Source: Hahella sp. HNIBRBA332 (lineage in GTDB: Bacteria > Pseudomonadota > Gammaproteobacteria > Pseudomonadales > Oleiphilaceae). Taken from it: DNA of 64,000 nt. A program made the translations under genes and the position numbers. The notes beneath the pieces are model-generated. The model did no database searches. It saw only the letters and a list, made by a program, of their open reading frames with translations, and had not been told where the DNA came from. The DNA lies in the NCBI RefSeq assembly GCF_030719035.1, contig NZ_CP132203.1:3038001-3102000 (forward strand), in the 5' to 3' direction. Below, piece by piece: positions 36,431 through 44,695 of this stretch; position 1 is the stretch's first letter; each line of letters starts with the position of its first letter.

Positions 36431-37028
36431 ACGGTTTTCGACCTTGCAGTGCGTGACTTAACGTGCCGCTGTCGATCATGCCCAGTTCTCCTCCAAGGGG
36501 AATGCCATGGGCGATTCGGGACACAGGAATGTTCAAGTCTTTGGCGATATGGGCGATAAAATGCGCCGTCGCTTCACCTTCCACGGTGGGGTTGGTAGCC
36601 AGGATCAGCTCGCTGACGGCGCTTTCCTGCAGTAGCTGCTTGAGCTTATCAACGCCAATGTCTTCAGGACCTATGCCGTCTATCGGCGACAAGTGCCCCA
36701 TCAGCACAAAGTAACGGCCGCTATAATCCGACGTCTGCTCAATCGCCAGCACGTCCGTCGGCGATTCCACCACACAGAGAACGCGATCATCCCGTTTCGG
36801 GCTTTCGCAAATCGAGCAAAGGTCCGCCTCGCAAAAATTCTGGCAGCGGGAGCAACGTTTCACCCTGGTGAGCGCATCGCTGATGGCAATGGCCAGATCC
36901 GCCGCTCTACCCTGATCTCTTTCCAGCAGATTAAGCGCCATGCGAGTGGCGGACTTCGCCCCCACGCCGGGAAGATATCGCAGACAACGGACCAACTGAT
37001 CAATAGCGGGCGTCAGACTGGAAGACAT
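36423..37028 (-). CDS. recR: Recombination mediator RecR
   Basis: The 201-aa product begins with the helix-hairpin-helix region LVRCLRYLPGVGAKSATRMAL. It contains the four-cysteine zinc finger (CSRCQNFCEADLCSIC) and a Toprim domain (VLCVVESPTDVLAIEQT) and ends LPLGGEL-type: HGIPLGGELGMIDSGTL. RecR works with RecF and RecO to load RecA at gaps. It lies 20 bases after the ybaB-like gene in the widely conserved dnaX-ybaB-recR order. Confidence 0.96.
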   Translation of the reverse strand: MSSSLTPAIDQLVRCLRYLPGVGAKSATRMALNLLERDQGRAADLAIAISDALTRVKRCSRCQNFCEADLCSICESPKRDDRVLCVVESPTDVLAIEQTSDYSGRYFVLMGHLSPIDGIGPEDIGVDKLKQLLQESAVSELILATNPTVEGEATAHFIAHIAKDLNIPVSRIAHGIPLGGELGMIDSGTLSHALQGRKPFA

Positions 37029-37048
37029 ATATGGATACTACTCCGTCA

Positions 37049-37375
37049 TTAAAACGGCATTTTGAAATTAGGAGGAATGCCCAGACCTGCAGTCATGTTC
37101 GACATTTTATCCTGGTTGTTCTTTTCCACTTTACGCACGGCGTCATTCACCGCCGCCGCCAGCAGATCCTCCAGGATTTCCTTCTCTTCCTGCATCAAGC
37201 TGGCGTCGATCTCCACTTTTTTCACATCATGGCGGCCATTCATGACAATTTTGATCAACCCGCCGCCGGACTCTCCGCTCACTTCTGCATTAGCCAGCTC
37301 TTCCTGAGCTTTCTGCATTTGTTCCTGAATCTTTTGGGCCTGCTTCATCAAGTCGCCCATGTTACCTTTAATCAT
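37049..37375 (-). CDS. ybaB: YbaB/EbfC nucleoid-associated protein
   Basis: I chose the ATG at 37375 (MIKGNMGDLMKQAQKIQEQM), the usual N-terminus; the frame runs 9 codons further upstream into dnaX. The 108-aa product continues with SGGGLIKIVMNGRHDVKKVEID and the C-terminal helix, typical of this small dimeric DNA-binding family. It is encoded 4 bases after the dnaX stop. Confidence 0.94.
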   Translation of the reverse strand: MIKGNMGDLMKQAQKIQEQMQKAQEELANAEVSGESGGGLIKIVMNGRHDVKKVEIDASLMQEEKEILEDLLAAAVNDAVRKVEKNNQDKMSNMTAGLGIPPNFKMPF

Positions 37376-37379
37376 ATGT

Positions 37380-39581
37380 CTACTCCTGAATAATAGGCTC
37401 AATACTGTTTTCGATGACCGCTGCGCCGAAGCGTCCCGCCATCATCTGAATATTGGGATCATTGCGAATGGCCGTTTCCGCCTGTTGTTGCAACTCAGCC
37501 CTGCGTCGCTCCGCATACTGCAGCGGCGTCAACCATTTCGATTCGCCGGCTGAGACTTCGATTTTAACCGCTTCGCCCAGGAATTCCGACACCGCCGCGC
37601 GCAAGCGCTCACGTTGAGCCTCATTAAAAAAGTCGAGATGTTCGCGATCAATCGTGAATATGACCAAGCCTGGCGTCACCGCCTCTAAAGCGCAACGTTG
37701 CGCCAGGGTGGCGGTCATTCCGCTGATGGCGAGGCGCCGGACCGCATCCTTCCACACCATTCCCTTCATGGTCGGTTCGCCCTCCAATGGCGGCGTCAAA
37801 GGACCAGCTGGAGGCTTCTTGACGCGGGTCGACGCCACAACGGGAGGGGCTGAATTCATTGGCTCAGCGCTCCCAGGACTTGCCTGCGGACCCGGGCCAG
37901 ATTCAGTTACTGGCTTTGGGTGCGGAGCTACTGCCTCCCTTACCTGTTGTTCCTGGACTGGCGCAGTCGCCTGAAGACGCTCGCCATGCGGCTGTGGCTT
38001 TGTCGCTGGCGCGACATGATTTCCATCGTCGTGATAACCAGCGTCCGCCGGATAGTTAGAAAAGCCATAATCCGCATCGGAAGGCCCTGGATCATCGGCA
38101 AAGTACGCATCGTAATCATCAACTGGCGGCGGTTCTGCTTCAGAATGCTTGGAGGTCGACCGCTCCACGGGGTGGGCAGGCGTTACAGGTGAGGCGTCAA
38201 TGACTGGCGCATCGCCCGGATTATGTGGTTCCGGCTGCTGCAGCTCTTGCTGAGGAAACGTCTGTCGGGGCGGTTCTTGCGGCGATGGCGCAACGGGCTC
38301 TTCTGGAGTCTGCTGTTGCGGCTCCGGTTGCGGAGCCACAGCTTCTTTCGCCGGCTCTGGCGTGGCCTCTACCGCTGGTTGCGCTGCCGCCACCGATTCA
38401 GTCTGGGATGGCCCCGGTTGAGCGCTTTCCTTATCGTCGTCAGCCGAGGCTGTCGCCGAAACAGCAGAAGGCGCTTGAATCTGTCTGGCTGATTTGATGT
38501 TGGGACGGAAGGCGATCATTCGTAACAGAGCCATCTCAAACCCGGTACGCGGGTCGGGCGCTAAGGCCAGATCTTTACGCCCCATTAATGCAATCTGATA
38601 GTAAAGCTGGGTGTCTTCCGCCGTCAGCGTTTGCGCCAACTCAGTGACCTGTTGTTGATCGCCAAAACTGTTGTCGACGCCGCCGGGCACGGCCTGCTCC
38701 ACCGCCACGCGGTGTAGCAACTCAGCCAGCGCCTGTAGCACATAAGCGTAATCCGGCGCGAACTGGGCCATATGATTCACTTGCGCCAGCATCGCAGCGC
38801 AATCCTGAGCGGCGATTGTACGCAGCAGGTCAATGACCACATGCTTCTCAATGGTCCCCAGCATTTCAATGACATCTTTCGCCGCCAACTTACCATCGCC
38901 GAAAGCAATGGCTTGGTCGGTAAGGCTCATGGCGTCCCGCATGCTGCCTTCCGCGGCGCGCGCCAGTTCCCACAGCGCCGCCTCTTCCGCAGGCACATTC
39001 TCCGCCTGCAACACATGGGCTAAATGGGTGACAATACGTTGTGGCGACAGATTCTTGAGGTTGAACTGCAAACAGCGCGATAGAATCGTGACCGGCAGTT
39101 TCTGCGGGTCTGTTGTGGCCAGCAGAAATTTGACGTGAGGCGGCGGCTCCTCCAGGGTCTTCAACAGTGCGTTGAAGCTGGAGTTGGAGAGCATGTGCAC
39201 TTCGTCAATGAGATAGATTTTATAACGGCTGCGGGTGGGCGCGTACTGCACATTGTCGAGCAGCTCGCGCATATCCTCGACTTTGGTGCGGGACGCGGCG
39301 TCGATTTCGATCAGATCGACGAATCTGCCTTCGGCGATTTCGCGGCACACACCGCACTCTCCGCAAGGAATGGCGCTAACGCCTTGTTCGCAATTGAGGC
39401 ATTTGGCGAAGATTCTCGCCACGGTGGTTTTACCCACGCCGCGAGTGCCGGTAAACAGATACGCATGGTGCAGACGGTCCTGATTCAGGGCGTTGGTCAG
39501 CGCTTTGAGTACATGCTCCTGCCCCGCCATTTCCGCGAAATTGCCGGGACGCCATTTTCTGGCTAGAACCTGATATGCCAT
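37380..39581 (-). CDS. dnaX: DNA polymerase III subunits gamma/tau
   Basis: The 733-aa protein begins MAYQVLARKWRPGNFAEMAG and has Walker A GTRGVGKT, a zinc module (CLNCEQGVSAIPCGECGVC), DEVHMLSNSSFNALLKTLEEPP and the sensor/Arg finger region. The AAA clamp-loader core (about 1-370) is followed by a Pro/Gln/Glu-rich linker (about 375-590) and the tau C-terminal domain (about 600-733) that contacts the polymerase and helicase. I saw no obvious A-AAA-AAG frameshift site of the E. coli type, so a separate gamma product is not supported by eye. Confidence 0.95.
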   Translation of the reverse strand: MAYQVLARKWRPGNFAEMAGQEHVLKALTNALNQDRLHHAYLFTGTRGVGKTTVARIFAKCLNCEQGVSAIPCGECGVCREIAEGRFVDLIEIDAASRTKVEDMRELLDNVQYAPTRSRYKIYLIDEVHMLSNSSFNALLKTLEEPPPHVKFLLATTDPQKLPVTILSRCLQFNLKNLSPQRIVTHLAHVLQAENVPAEEAALWELARAAEGSMRDAMSLTDQAIAFGDGKLAAKDVIEMLGTIEKHVVIDLLRTIAAQDCAAMLAQVNHMAQFAPDYAYVLQALAELLHRVAVEQAVPGGVDNSFGDQQQVTELAQTLTAEDTQLYYQIALMGRKDLALAPDPRTGFEMALLRMIAFRPNIKSARQIQAPSAVSATASADDDKESAQPGPSQTESVAAAQPAVEATPEPAKEAVAPQPEPQQQTPEEPVAPSPQEPPRQTFPQQELQQPEPHNPGDAPVIDASPVTPAHPVERSTSKHSEAEPPPVDDYDAYFADDPGPSDADYGFSNYPADAGYHDDGNHVAPATKPQPHGERLQATAPVQEQQVREAVAPHPKPVTESGPGPQASPGSAEPMNSAPPVVASTRVKKPPAGPLTPPLEGEPTMKGMVWKDAVRRLAISGMTATLAQRCALEAVTPGLVIFTIDREHLDFFNEAQRERLRAAVSEFLGEAVKIEVSAGESKWLTPLQYAERRRAELQQQAETAIRNDPNIQMMAGRFGAAVIENSIEPIIQE

Positions 39582-39688
39582 GCCACTCCTATCGATTCAT
39601 AGCGATTACGATATTGCTTCAACTTGCTCACCCGGCCCGCCATAGCCTGTAAGGCGCTCTCTTTGGAAGAACTAAAATTCAAACGCAT

Positions 39689-39717
39689 ACATTAGCATGC
39701 AAGGGGTTTTCTGTCAC
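39689..39717 (-). promoter_or_regulatory. Candidate promoter for dnaX-ybaB-recR
   Basis: On the minus strand GTGACA and TAATGT are separated by 17 bases, about 110 bases upstream of the dnaX ATG. The -35 is close to consensus but the -10 is only partly so, so this is a tentative call. Confidence 0.35.
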
Positions 39718-39804
39718 CGAAACGACAACGCCGCAGACGCTGGAAGACCGTCGCAGAAATCGTGAAATCAACAGGAAAATTAAATACAGGAGGGAGGAGA
39801 TGGA

Positions 39805-39914
39805 GGTAGCCCCACCAGCCACACCCCGGCACACAGATCCACCGCTGTGGCTGCTCCCTTCCGGGCCTGACCAGGTTCACGGTTTCTTGTTGCGAGGGGA
39901 CCGGCAGAGCCACC
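39805..39914 (-). ncRNA. ffs: Signal recognition particle RNA (4.5S type)
   Basis: On the minus strand the sequence contains the SRP core: GAACCTGGTCAGGCCCGGAA followed by GGGAGCAGCC, the conserved GGUCAGG...GGAAG...AGCA tetraloop hairpin that binds Ffh. The 5' GGTGGCTCTGCCGG and the 3' end pair over about 14 positions, closing a single long hairpin of about 110 nt like E. coli 4.5S RNA. It targets nascent membrane proteins to the Sec machinery with Ffh and FtsY. The ends are set by the terminal pairing and may be off by a few bases. Confidence 0.95.
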
Positions 39915-39924
39915 ATAGCAAGTC

Positions 39925-39940
39925 AAGAACAGCTGTTCTT
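39925..39940. promoter_or_regulatory. 16-bp perfect palindrome in the SRP RNA leader
   Basis: AAGAACAG-CTGTTCTT is perfectly symmetric and lies between the SRP RNA -10 element and the mature 5' end, about 10 bases ahead of the latter. It could form a hairpin in the precursor leader or bind a dimeric protein. Confidence 0.4.
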
Positions 39941-39954
39941 CACAAGTGGCGCGC

Positions 39955-39983
39955 ATCATAACAAAGTCAGATGGCGGGCTCAA
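39955..39983 (-). promoter_or_regulatory. Sigma-70 promoter of the SRP RNA gene
   Basis: On the minus strand TTGAGC and TATGAT are separated by exactly 17 bases. Transcription would begin near 39948, giving a leader of about 34 nt before the mature SRP RNA, like the processed leader of E. coli 4.5S RNA. Confidence 0.7.
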
Positions 39984-40010
39984 GCATGAAAATGACAGAA
40001 ATTCCGTCGC

Positions 40011-41483
40011 TTAGGAATTGTGTTTCTTTTCCGCTCGGCGAATGAACTCCTCGAGGATAATACGGTACAGCTCATCCCCCAGATATTTATCCTCCACGCC
40101 GGACTCAATACTTGGGTTATCGTTGACTTCAATGACCGCCGCGCGATTACCCTTCTGCTTTACGTCCACGCCATATAAGCCGTCGCCTATCAGCCCAGCG
40201 GCTTTCACTGCTGCACTCAGCACCACTTTGGGCACTTCATAAGTCGGCAACGTCGCCCAGGCGCCAGCGGCTGTCGAGCCTTCGCCGTGCTTATAGATCT
40301 GCCAGTGGTTACGCGCCATGAAATACTTACAGGCGTAAAACGGCTTACCGTTCAACACGCCGATGCGCCAGTCGTAGTCCGTGTACATGAACTCTTGCGC
40401 CAACAGTAACGCCGATTGCTTGAACAGCGTTTGCGCCTTTTGCTCCAACTCTTCCGGCGACTCTACTTTCACAACGCCCCGGGAAAACGAACCGTCAGGA
40501 ATCTTCAGCACCATAGGCAGGCCCAACTCCTGCGCCGCCGCCAACAACTGCTGTTTGTCGCCCTTGCTGACTATCAGAGTCTTGGGCGTCGGCACTCGAT
40601 TGGCCCGCAGTAAATCCGCCAGATAAACTTTGTTGGTGCACCGCATGATGGAAGTGGAGTCATCCATCACTATCAGACCTTCCGCTTCCGCCTTTTTGGA
40701 AAATTTGAAGGTGTGGTGATCAATCGCAGTCGTTTCGCGAATGAACAACATATCGTATTCAGGAATGCGCTGATAATCCTTGGGCTCGATCAGGTCCACC
40801 GCTACGCCAAGCTGTTTGCCTACTTTGGCCAACTTCTTCAGGGCGCCTTTGTCGCTGGGCGGCATTTCCTCTTTGGGATTGACCAATACCGCCATGTCGT
40901 AGCGATATTTCTTGCGCTCTTTGGGCTTGCGCCACACTTTGCGGCTGAATGCGTCCAATGAGTTGGCGAACAGCGTCTGCTCCTGATCGTCGAAGCCTTT
41001 CGGGCTTATCGGACGCATAGCGGACAATTTCCAACCGCCTTTCTGTTCGATCTCTACTTCCACCACGGGACAGGGCAGCTTTTCGAACACCAGAGCGCCC
41101 AATGGCTCCAGATCCGGGTCGCTGGTTTTACCGAAGAAACAGCGGAAGGTCAGCTCTTGATCAGGCTTGTTAGCCAACTTCTTCAATGCCGACAATGCAG
41201 TGTCGTCGTCCAGATCAAGAATCAGCGAATACAAAGAGCGCTTTTCAATCTCGTTCAGTGTACGCACGGAAGGAATGACGTGATGCCCGCGCGCCTCAGC
41301 AAGCAATGAGCAGTAATAACCTTTGCTGAGATACTTGTAGCTGCGGCAAAGATTGATCAGTCTGACGCGATCGTTTTTGTTGATGGGTAGAGCCAGGTAG
41401 TCTTCAAATGATATTACGTCTTCACTTGGATAATAGGGGGTCCAATCCTTTAAAGACTCAACGACTATGTAAAGACGAGACAT
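40011..41483 (-). CDS. RimK-like ATP-grasp ligase with N-terminal RLAN domain
   Basis: The 490-aa protein starts with a RimK-like N-terminal (RLAN) region: MSRLYIVVESLKDWTPYYPS, then DYLALPINKNDRVRLINLCR. The ATP-grasp domain (about 270-485) carries LPMVLKIPDGSFSRGVVKVE, the metal/ATP segment EFMYTDYDWRIGVLNGKPFY and VIEVNDNPSIESG. RimK-type enzymes join an amino acid (often Glu) to a protein or peptide carboxyl. It is divergent from the GNAT-C39 gene (159 bases between the starts), a pairing I recall as common in gammaproteobacteria. The substrate is unknown. Confidence 0.85.
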   Translation of the reverse strand: MSRLYIVVESLKDWTPYYPSEDVISFEDYLALPINKNDRVRLINLCRSYKYLSKGYYCSLLAEARGHHVIPSVRTLNEIEKRSLYSLILDLDDDTALSALKKLANKPDQELTFRCFFGKTSDPDLEPLGALVFEKLPCPVVEVEIEQKGGWKLSAMRPISPKGFDDQEQTLFANSLDAFSRKVWRKPKERKKYRYDMAVLVNPKEEMPPSDKGALKKLAKVGKQLGVAVDLIEPKDYQRIPEYDMLFIRETTAIDHHTFKFSKKAEAEGLIVMDDSTSIMRCTNKVYLADLLRANRVPTPKTLIVSKGDKQQLLAAAQELGLPMVLKIPDGSFSRGVVKVESPEELEQKAQTLFKQSALLLAQEFMYTDYDWRIGVLNGKPFYACKYFMARNHWQIYKHGEGSTAAGAWATLPTYEVPKVVLSAAVKAAGLIGDGLYGVDVKQKGNRAAVIEVNDNPSIESGVEDKYLGDELYRIILEEFIRRAEKKHNS

Positions 41484-41642
41484 ACGGCTTGGGGTTCCTC
41501 TGGGAGCATTGGGGGATAAGGAGTTATAGCGCTATTAAATGACGAACGTTCATTTTAGACTTGCGCATCTTTGCTAAGTCTTGCTTAACTTAATTAGCCT
41601 GTCCACTACATATTTGACCTTACCCCCAACTATTTCAAAAGC

Positions 41643-42809
41643 ATGAATAAAAGCCAGCCGCAAACTGTAATACGCTCTTTGGCTCCCAACTATCGGGAAG
41701 CCCACATGGAAGATCTTGATGAGCTGGTGGAGCTTGAAAAATCATGCTTCACCACGGACCGGCTCAGCCGCAGAAGCTTTCGTCACATGATCAAATCCGA
41801 GTCCGCCTCAGTGGTGCTTTGCGAGATGGACGAAAAGTTGTGCGGCTATGCGATTACGTTATTTCATCGCGGCACCAGCCTCGCCCGCCTCTACTCTATC
41901 GCCATCGTACCTGAGTCTCGCGGCAAAGGCGTTGCGCGGGCGTTGATGGACATGGCCGAGCAGTCGGCGATCTCGCGTCGCTGTATATTCATGCGTCTGG
42001 AAGTGCGTACGGACAACCAGGAAGCGATCGGCTTATACAAGAAGCTGGGGTATCGCCAGTTTGGGGTTTATCACGATTATTACGAAGATCATCGGGACGC
42101 CTATCGTTTCCAGAAGCAGATCATTCGTTTTGCTCCGCTCAATCAAACGCTGCAGATTCCCTATTACAGCCAGAGCACGGATTTCACATGCGGCCCGGCG
42201 TCGCTGATGATGGCTATGGCGACGCTGAATACGGAATATATCCCCCGCAACTGGGAAGAAATACAGATCTGGCGTGAGGCCACTACCATTTTCATGACCT
42301 CAGGACACGGTGGATGCGGCCCTCACGGACTTGCGCTGGCGGCGCATAAACGCGGCTTCAAGGCGGAAATCTATGTCAATTACGAAGGTCCGCTGTTTCT
42401 CGAAGGGGTCAGGCGCACGGAGAAAAAAGAAGTATTAAAGCTGGTGCACAAGGATTTCATGCACCAACTCGAAGAAACCGATGTGGTCATTCACAACACG
42501 GTGCTGACCCAGGAAATCCTGGATCAGGAAATCAAGCAAGGCAAACTGGCCCTGGTGCTGATCAGCACTTATCACTTCGACCAGAAAAAAGCGCCGCACT
42601 GGGTGATGATCAGCGCCATCGACTCGGATTTCGTATATATTCACGACCCGGATGTGGATGAGGAGTCGCACCGGCTCGCCATCGATAACCAATATATCCC
42701 CATCGCCCGCGCCCAGTTCGACCGTATGTCCCAGTTTGGGCAGAACCGACTGCGCACTGGCGTAATTATTTCGCAACGCCCCAAACGTACAAGACGAAAA
42801 AATGCCTGA
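41643..42809 (+). CDS. GNAT acetyltransferase fused to a C39-like peptidase domain
   Basis: The 388-aa protein has two domains. Residues about 18-150 are a GNAT fold with the acetyl-CoA loop VPESRGKGVARALM and NQEAIGLYKKLGYRQFG. Residues about 170-385 are a C39-like papain-fold domain with the catalytic Cys183 in TDFTCGPASLMMAM, His in APHWVMISAID and Asp in YIHDPD. The first domain would acetylate an amine, the second cleave or transfer a peptide. No signal or membrane segment is seen, unlike bacteriocin exporters with C39 domains. It overlaps tlyA by 8 bases and faces the RimK-like gene, suggesting a shared peptide- or protein-modifying pathway (inference). Confidence 0.85.
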   Translation: MNKSQPQTVIRSLAPNYREAHMEDLDELVELEKSCFTTDRLSRRSFRHMIKSESASVVLCEMDEKLCGYAITLFHRGTSLARLYSIAIVPESRGKGVARALMDMAEQSAISRRCIFMRLEVRTDNQEAIGLYKKLGYRQFGVYHDYYEDHRDAYRFQKQIIRFAPLNQTLQIPYYSQSTDFTCGPASLMMAMATLNTEYIPRNWEEIQIWREATTIFMTSGHGGCGPHGLALAAHKRGFKAEIYVNYEGPLFLEGVRRTEKKEVLKLVHKDFMHQLEETDVVIHNTVLTQEILDQEIKQGKLALVLISTYHFDQKKAPHWVMISAIDSDFVYIHDPDVDEESHRLAIDNQYIPIARAQFDRMSQFGQNRLRTGVIISQRPKRTRRKNA

Positions 42810-43611
42810 TATTTCAGAACGCTTCCCCACTTCCCGCGCGCAAGCGAGCCGAATAGACAAACTACTGGTGGATCAGGGCTATTGTCGCTCGCGCAATCAG
42901 GCCAGGGAGCTGATCAGTCTCGGGAAAATCATGCTGCAAGTCGGCGCAGGTTGGGAGGCGGTGTCCAAGCCTAGTCAGACGGTGCTCAGCGACGCCAAAA
43001 TAAAGGTTCTCGATAACGAACTGCAGGAATACGTCTCCCGAGGCGGCCTTAAGCTGGCCGGGGCCATTGCGCAGGTAGGCGCGGATTTTAAGGACAAAAC
43101 GGTGCTGGACGTAGGCCAATCCACCGGCGGATTTACGGATTGCGCGCTCAAGCAAGGGGCTGCCTTGGTAGTCGGCGTGGAGGTTGGACACGGACAGTTG
43201 ACGCCATCTTTGAGAGACCATCCTCAGGTCCGGGTGTTTGAAGGGGTCAACGCCAAAGAAATTCCCCTCTCCCTGCTTGAATTGACGACTGATTGCGCTG
43301 GCTATGACTTTGCAGTCATGGACCTGAGTTTTATTTCACAAACGCTGGTGTTGAAATCTGTCGCCGCGCTTCTCGCCAATAACGGCTCGTTGATCAGTCT
43401 GGTGAAGCCGCAATTTGAAGTCGGCCCGGCGGGCCTGGGCAAAGGCGGTATAGTAAAAGACGCGAGTCTTTATAGCGAAGTGGAAGATAAGATCAAAATG
43501 GCTTGTGAGGACGCAGGACTCAGAGTGATGGATTACTTTCCTAGCTCCATCACAGGCGGAGACGGTAATCGAGAGTTCTTCGTCTTCGCCTGCAAAGTGG
43601 CGAATTCCTGA
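42802..43611 (+). CDS. tlyA: TlyA family rRNA 2'-O-methyltransferase (S4 + FtsJ-like)
   Basis: The 269-aa product has an N-terminal S4 RNA-binding domain (about 14-75, RIDKLLVDQGYCRSRNQAREL) and a Rossmann methyltransferase domain with the SAM loop VLDVGQSTGGFTDCAL, MDLSFIS and SLVKPQFEVG. TlyA proteins methylate the 2'-OH of cytidines in 16S and/or 23S rRNA; some relatives are annotated as hemolysins. It overlaps the GNAT-C39 gene by 8 bases, so the two are translationally coupled. Confidence 0.92.
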   Translation: MPDISERFPTSRAQASRIDKLLVDQGYCRSRNQARELISLGKIMLQVGAGWEAVSKPSQTVLSDAKIKVLDNELQEYVSRGGLKLAGAIAQVGADFKDKTVLDVGQSTGGFTDCALKQGAALVVGVEVGHGQLTPSLRDHPQVRVFEGVNAKEIPLSLLELTTDCAGYDFAVMDLSFISQTLVLKSVAALLANNGSLISLVKPQFEVGPAGLGKGGIVKDASLYSEVEDKIKMACEDAGLRVMDYFPSSITGGDGNREFFVFACKVANS

Positions 43612-43671
43612 CGATGGACAGTGCAACCGCGCGCCTGCACCCGACGACGCCGGGACTGCGCGGAGAGAGGA

Positions 43672-44145
43672 TCAATGCAGGGCGCGCTCCATCGGCGCAG
43701 AGGGCGCGCCAGCGTCCGCAGTGGCGATAAATCCACAATCGAGACATTCGCGAAGTATATCCTGCTTGGCTTCCAGGGCGTTTCTCAGGAATACTCCCAA
43801 CTGCTCCTTGGTGACGCCAGCGGACACCCATAAGGTATCGCACATAATCACACGAGGCGCCCCATCATCCGCCAAGTCGGCGAACGTCTTGATATTTGCG
43901 TAAGCGCCATTCAAGCGCGGCAATTCAGCAACCAGATTCAACAGAGCGGACGCTCTTAACTCTACTTCGGTAGTAAAAATCAGACATTCCTGCTCCAGAA
44001 AAACCCGACTTTCCAACACCCCTTCCTGACTTTGCAGATCGGCGATGTGCACACCCTGGCACTGCCCGCAAAGGTAGTGATCAACTTCCAGGTCTTTTAG
44101 CCATTTAAGCAGGCTATCACTATTAATAAACTGAATATGGGGCAT
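43672..44145 (-). CDS. YbjN-like protein with two CxxC pairs
   Basis: The 157-aa protein shows the pattern of the YbjN/T3SS-chaperone-like fold: LIFTTEVELRASALLNLVAELPRLN, then IMCDTLWVSAGVTKEQLGVFLRNALEA. What is unusual is CGQC at residues 26-29 near the start and CLDC at 134-137 near the end, which could together hold a zinc ion. The role is unknown. It is convergent with tlyA (60 bases between stops). The family assignment is by eye. Confidence 0.65.
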   Translation of the reverse strand: MPHIQFINSDSLLKWLKDLEVDHYLCGQCQGVHIADLQSQEGVLESRVFLEQECLIFTTEVELRASALLNLVAELPRLNGAYANIKTFADLADDGAPRVIMCDTLWVSAGVTKEQLGVFLRNALEAKQDILRECLDCGFIATADAGAPSAPMERALH

Positions 44146-44369
44146 GTAAACACTACTCTTACGCTTAACGCGGTGGCCTTCAAAGCCGCGGATTATAAAG
44201 TAACCATCCCTATATGAGTAGACCTTAACAGCCTATATCACCCCCTGCCGCCAAATGACGGCGAATGAATCCGGTCAATTTATGATCAATCTCTTTGACG
44301 GGATTTGGCGTGACGCGTCGCTTTCATTGATACCACTGCATTAAAGACAGTGATTCGGGGGATCAAACC

Positions 44370-44549
44370 ATGAAACTTATCAAAATGCTGCAAAAACTCA
44401 GCGCCAAACCCGCTGAAGAAACTGAATCCAACTATAGCCGTAAAGCAGTCAAAGACGTTGATCCACGGGACCTGACCGGACAATGGGGTATGAGCGCAAC
44501 CGACGCGCTGCAAGTCAACTTCGTCACCCGTGAGTGTGGTAAACGCTAA
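44370..44549 (+). CDS. Small protein, 59 aa, unknown function
   Basis: The ATG at 44370 is preceded by GGGGGA at a suitable distance, and the frame ends at TAA (44547-44549). The product begins MKLIKMLQKLSAKPAEETE, with a short amphipathic helix, then a polar, charged region (DVDPRDLTGQWGMSATDALQV) and a C-terminal TRECGKR. It has no homologue I know. It stands alone in an otherwise empty 500-base gap and is followed by a strong hairpin, which supports a real transcript. Confidence 0.55.
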   Translation: MKLIKMLQKLSAKPAEETESNYSRKAVKDVDPRDLTGQWGMSATDALQVNFVTRECGKR

Positions 44550-44599
44550 TCAATCCACCGCGCCTATATCGTTCTTATTCCTTTCTAAACAATATTTAA

Positions 44600-44626
44600 C
44601 GGCCCGGGGCGCGTCGCTCCGGGCCG
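44600..44626. repeat. GC-rich hairpin after the 59-aa gene
   Basis: CGGCCCGG and CCGGGCCG form an 8-bp stem, extended by two more pairs, with a 7-base loop. No T-run follows on the plus strand. It is 50 bases after the small gene and 70 bases ahead of the transglycosylase gene. Confidence 0.55.
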
Positions 44627-44695
44627 CAGCTATTGACTCCCCCTGCGCCTCTTGCGAAAGTTTTGCTTTCCCCAGTTTCCGATGAAGGATGCCCT

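Noticed and set aside
37380..39581. Programmed frameshift in dnaX producing a gamma subunit
   Set aside because: No A-AAA-AAG slippery heptamer was seen by eye in the frame, so I do not claim one.
39692..39983. Two minus-strand ORFs (74 and 67 codons) overlapping the SRP RNA
   Set aside because: They are reading frames across the SRP RNA gene and its leader; the RNA structure explains the sequence.
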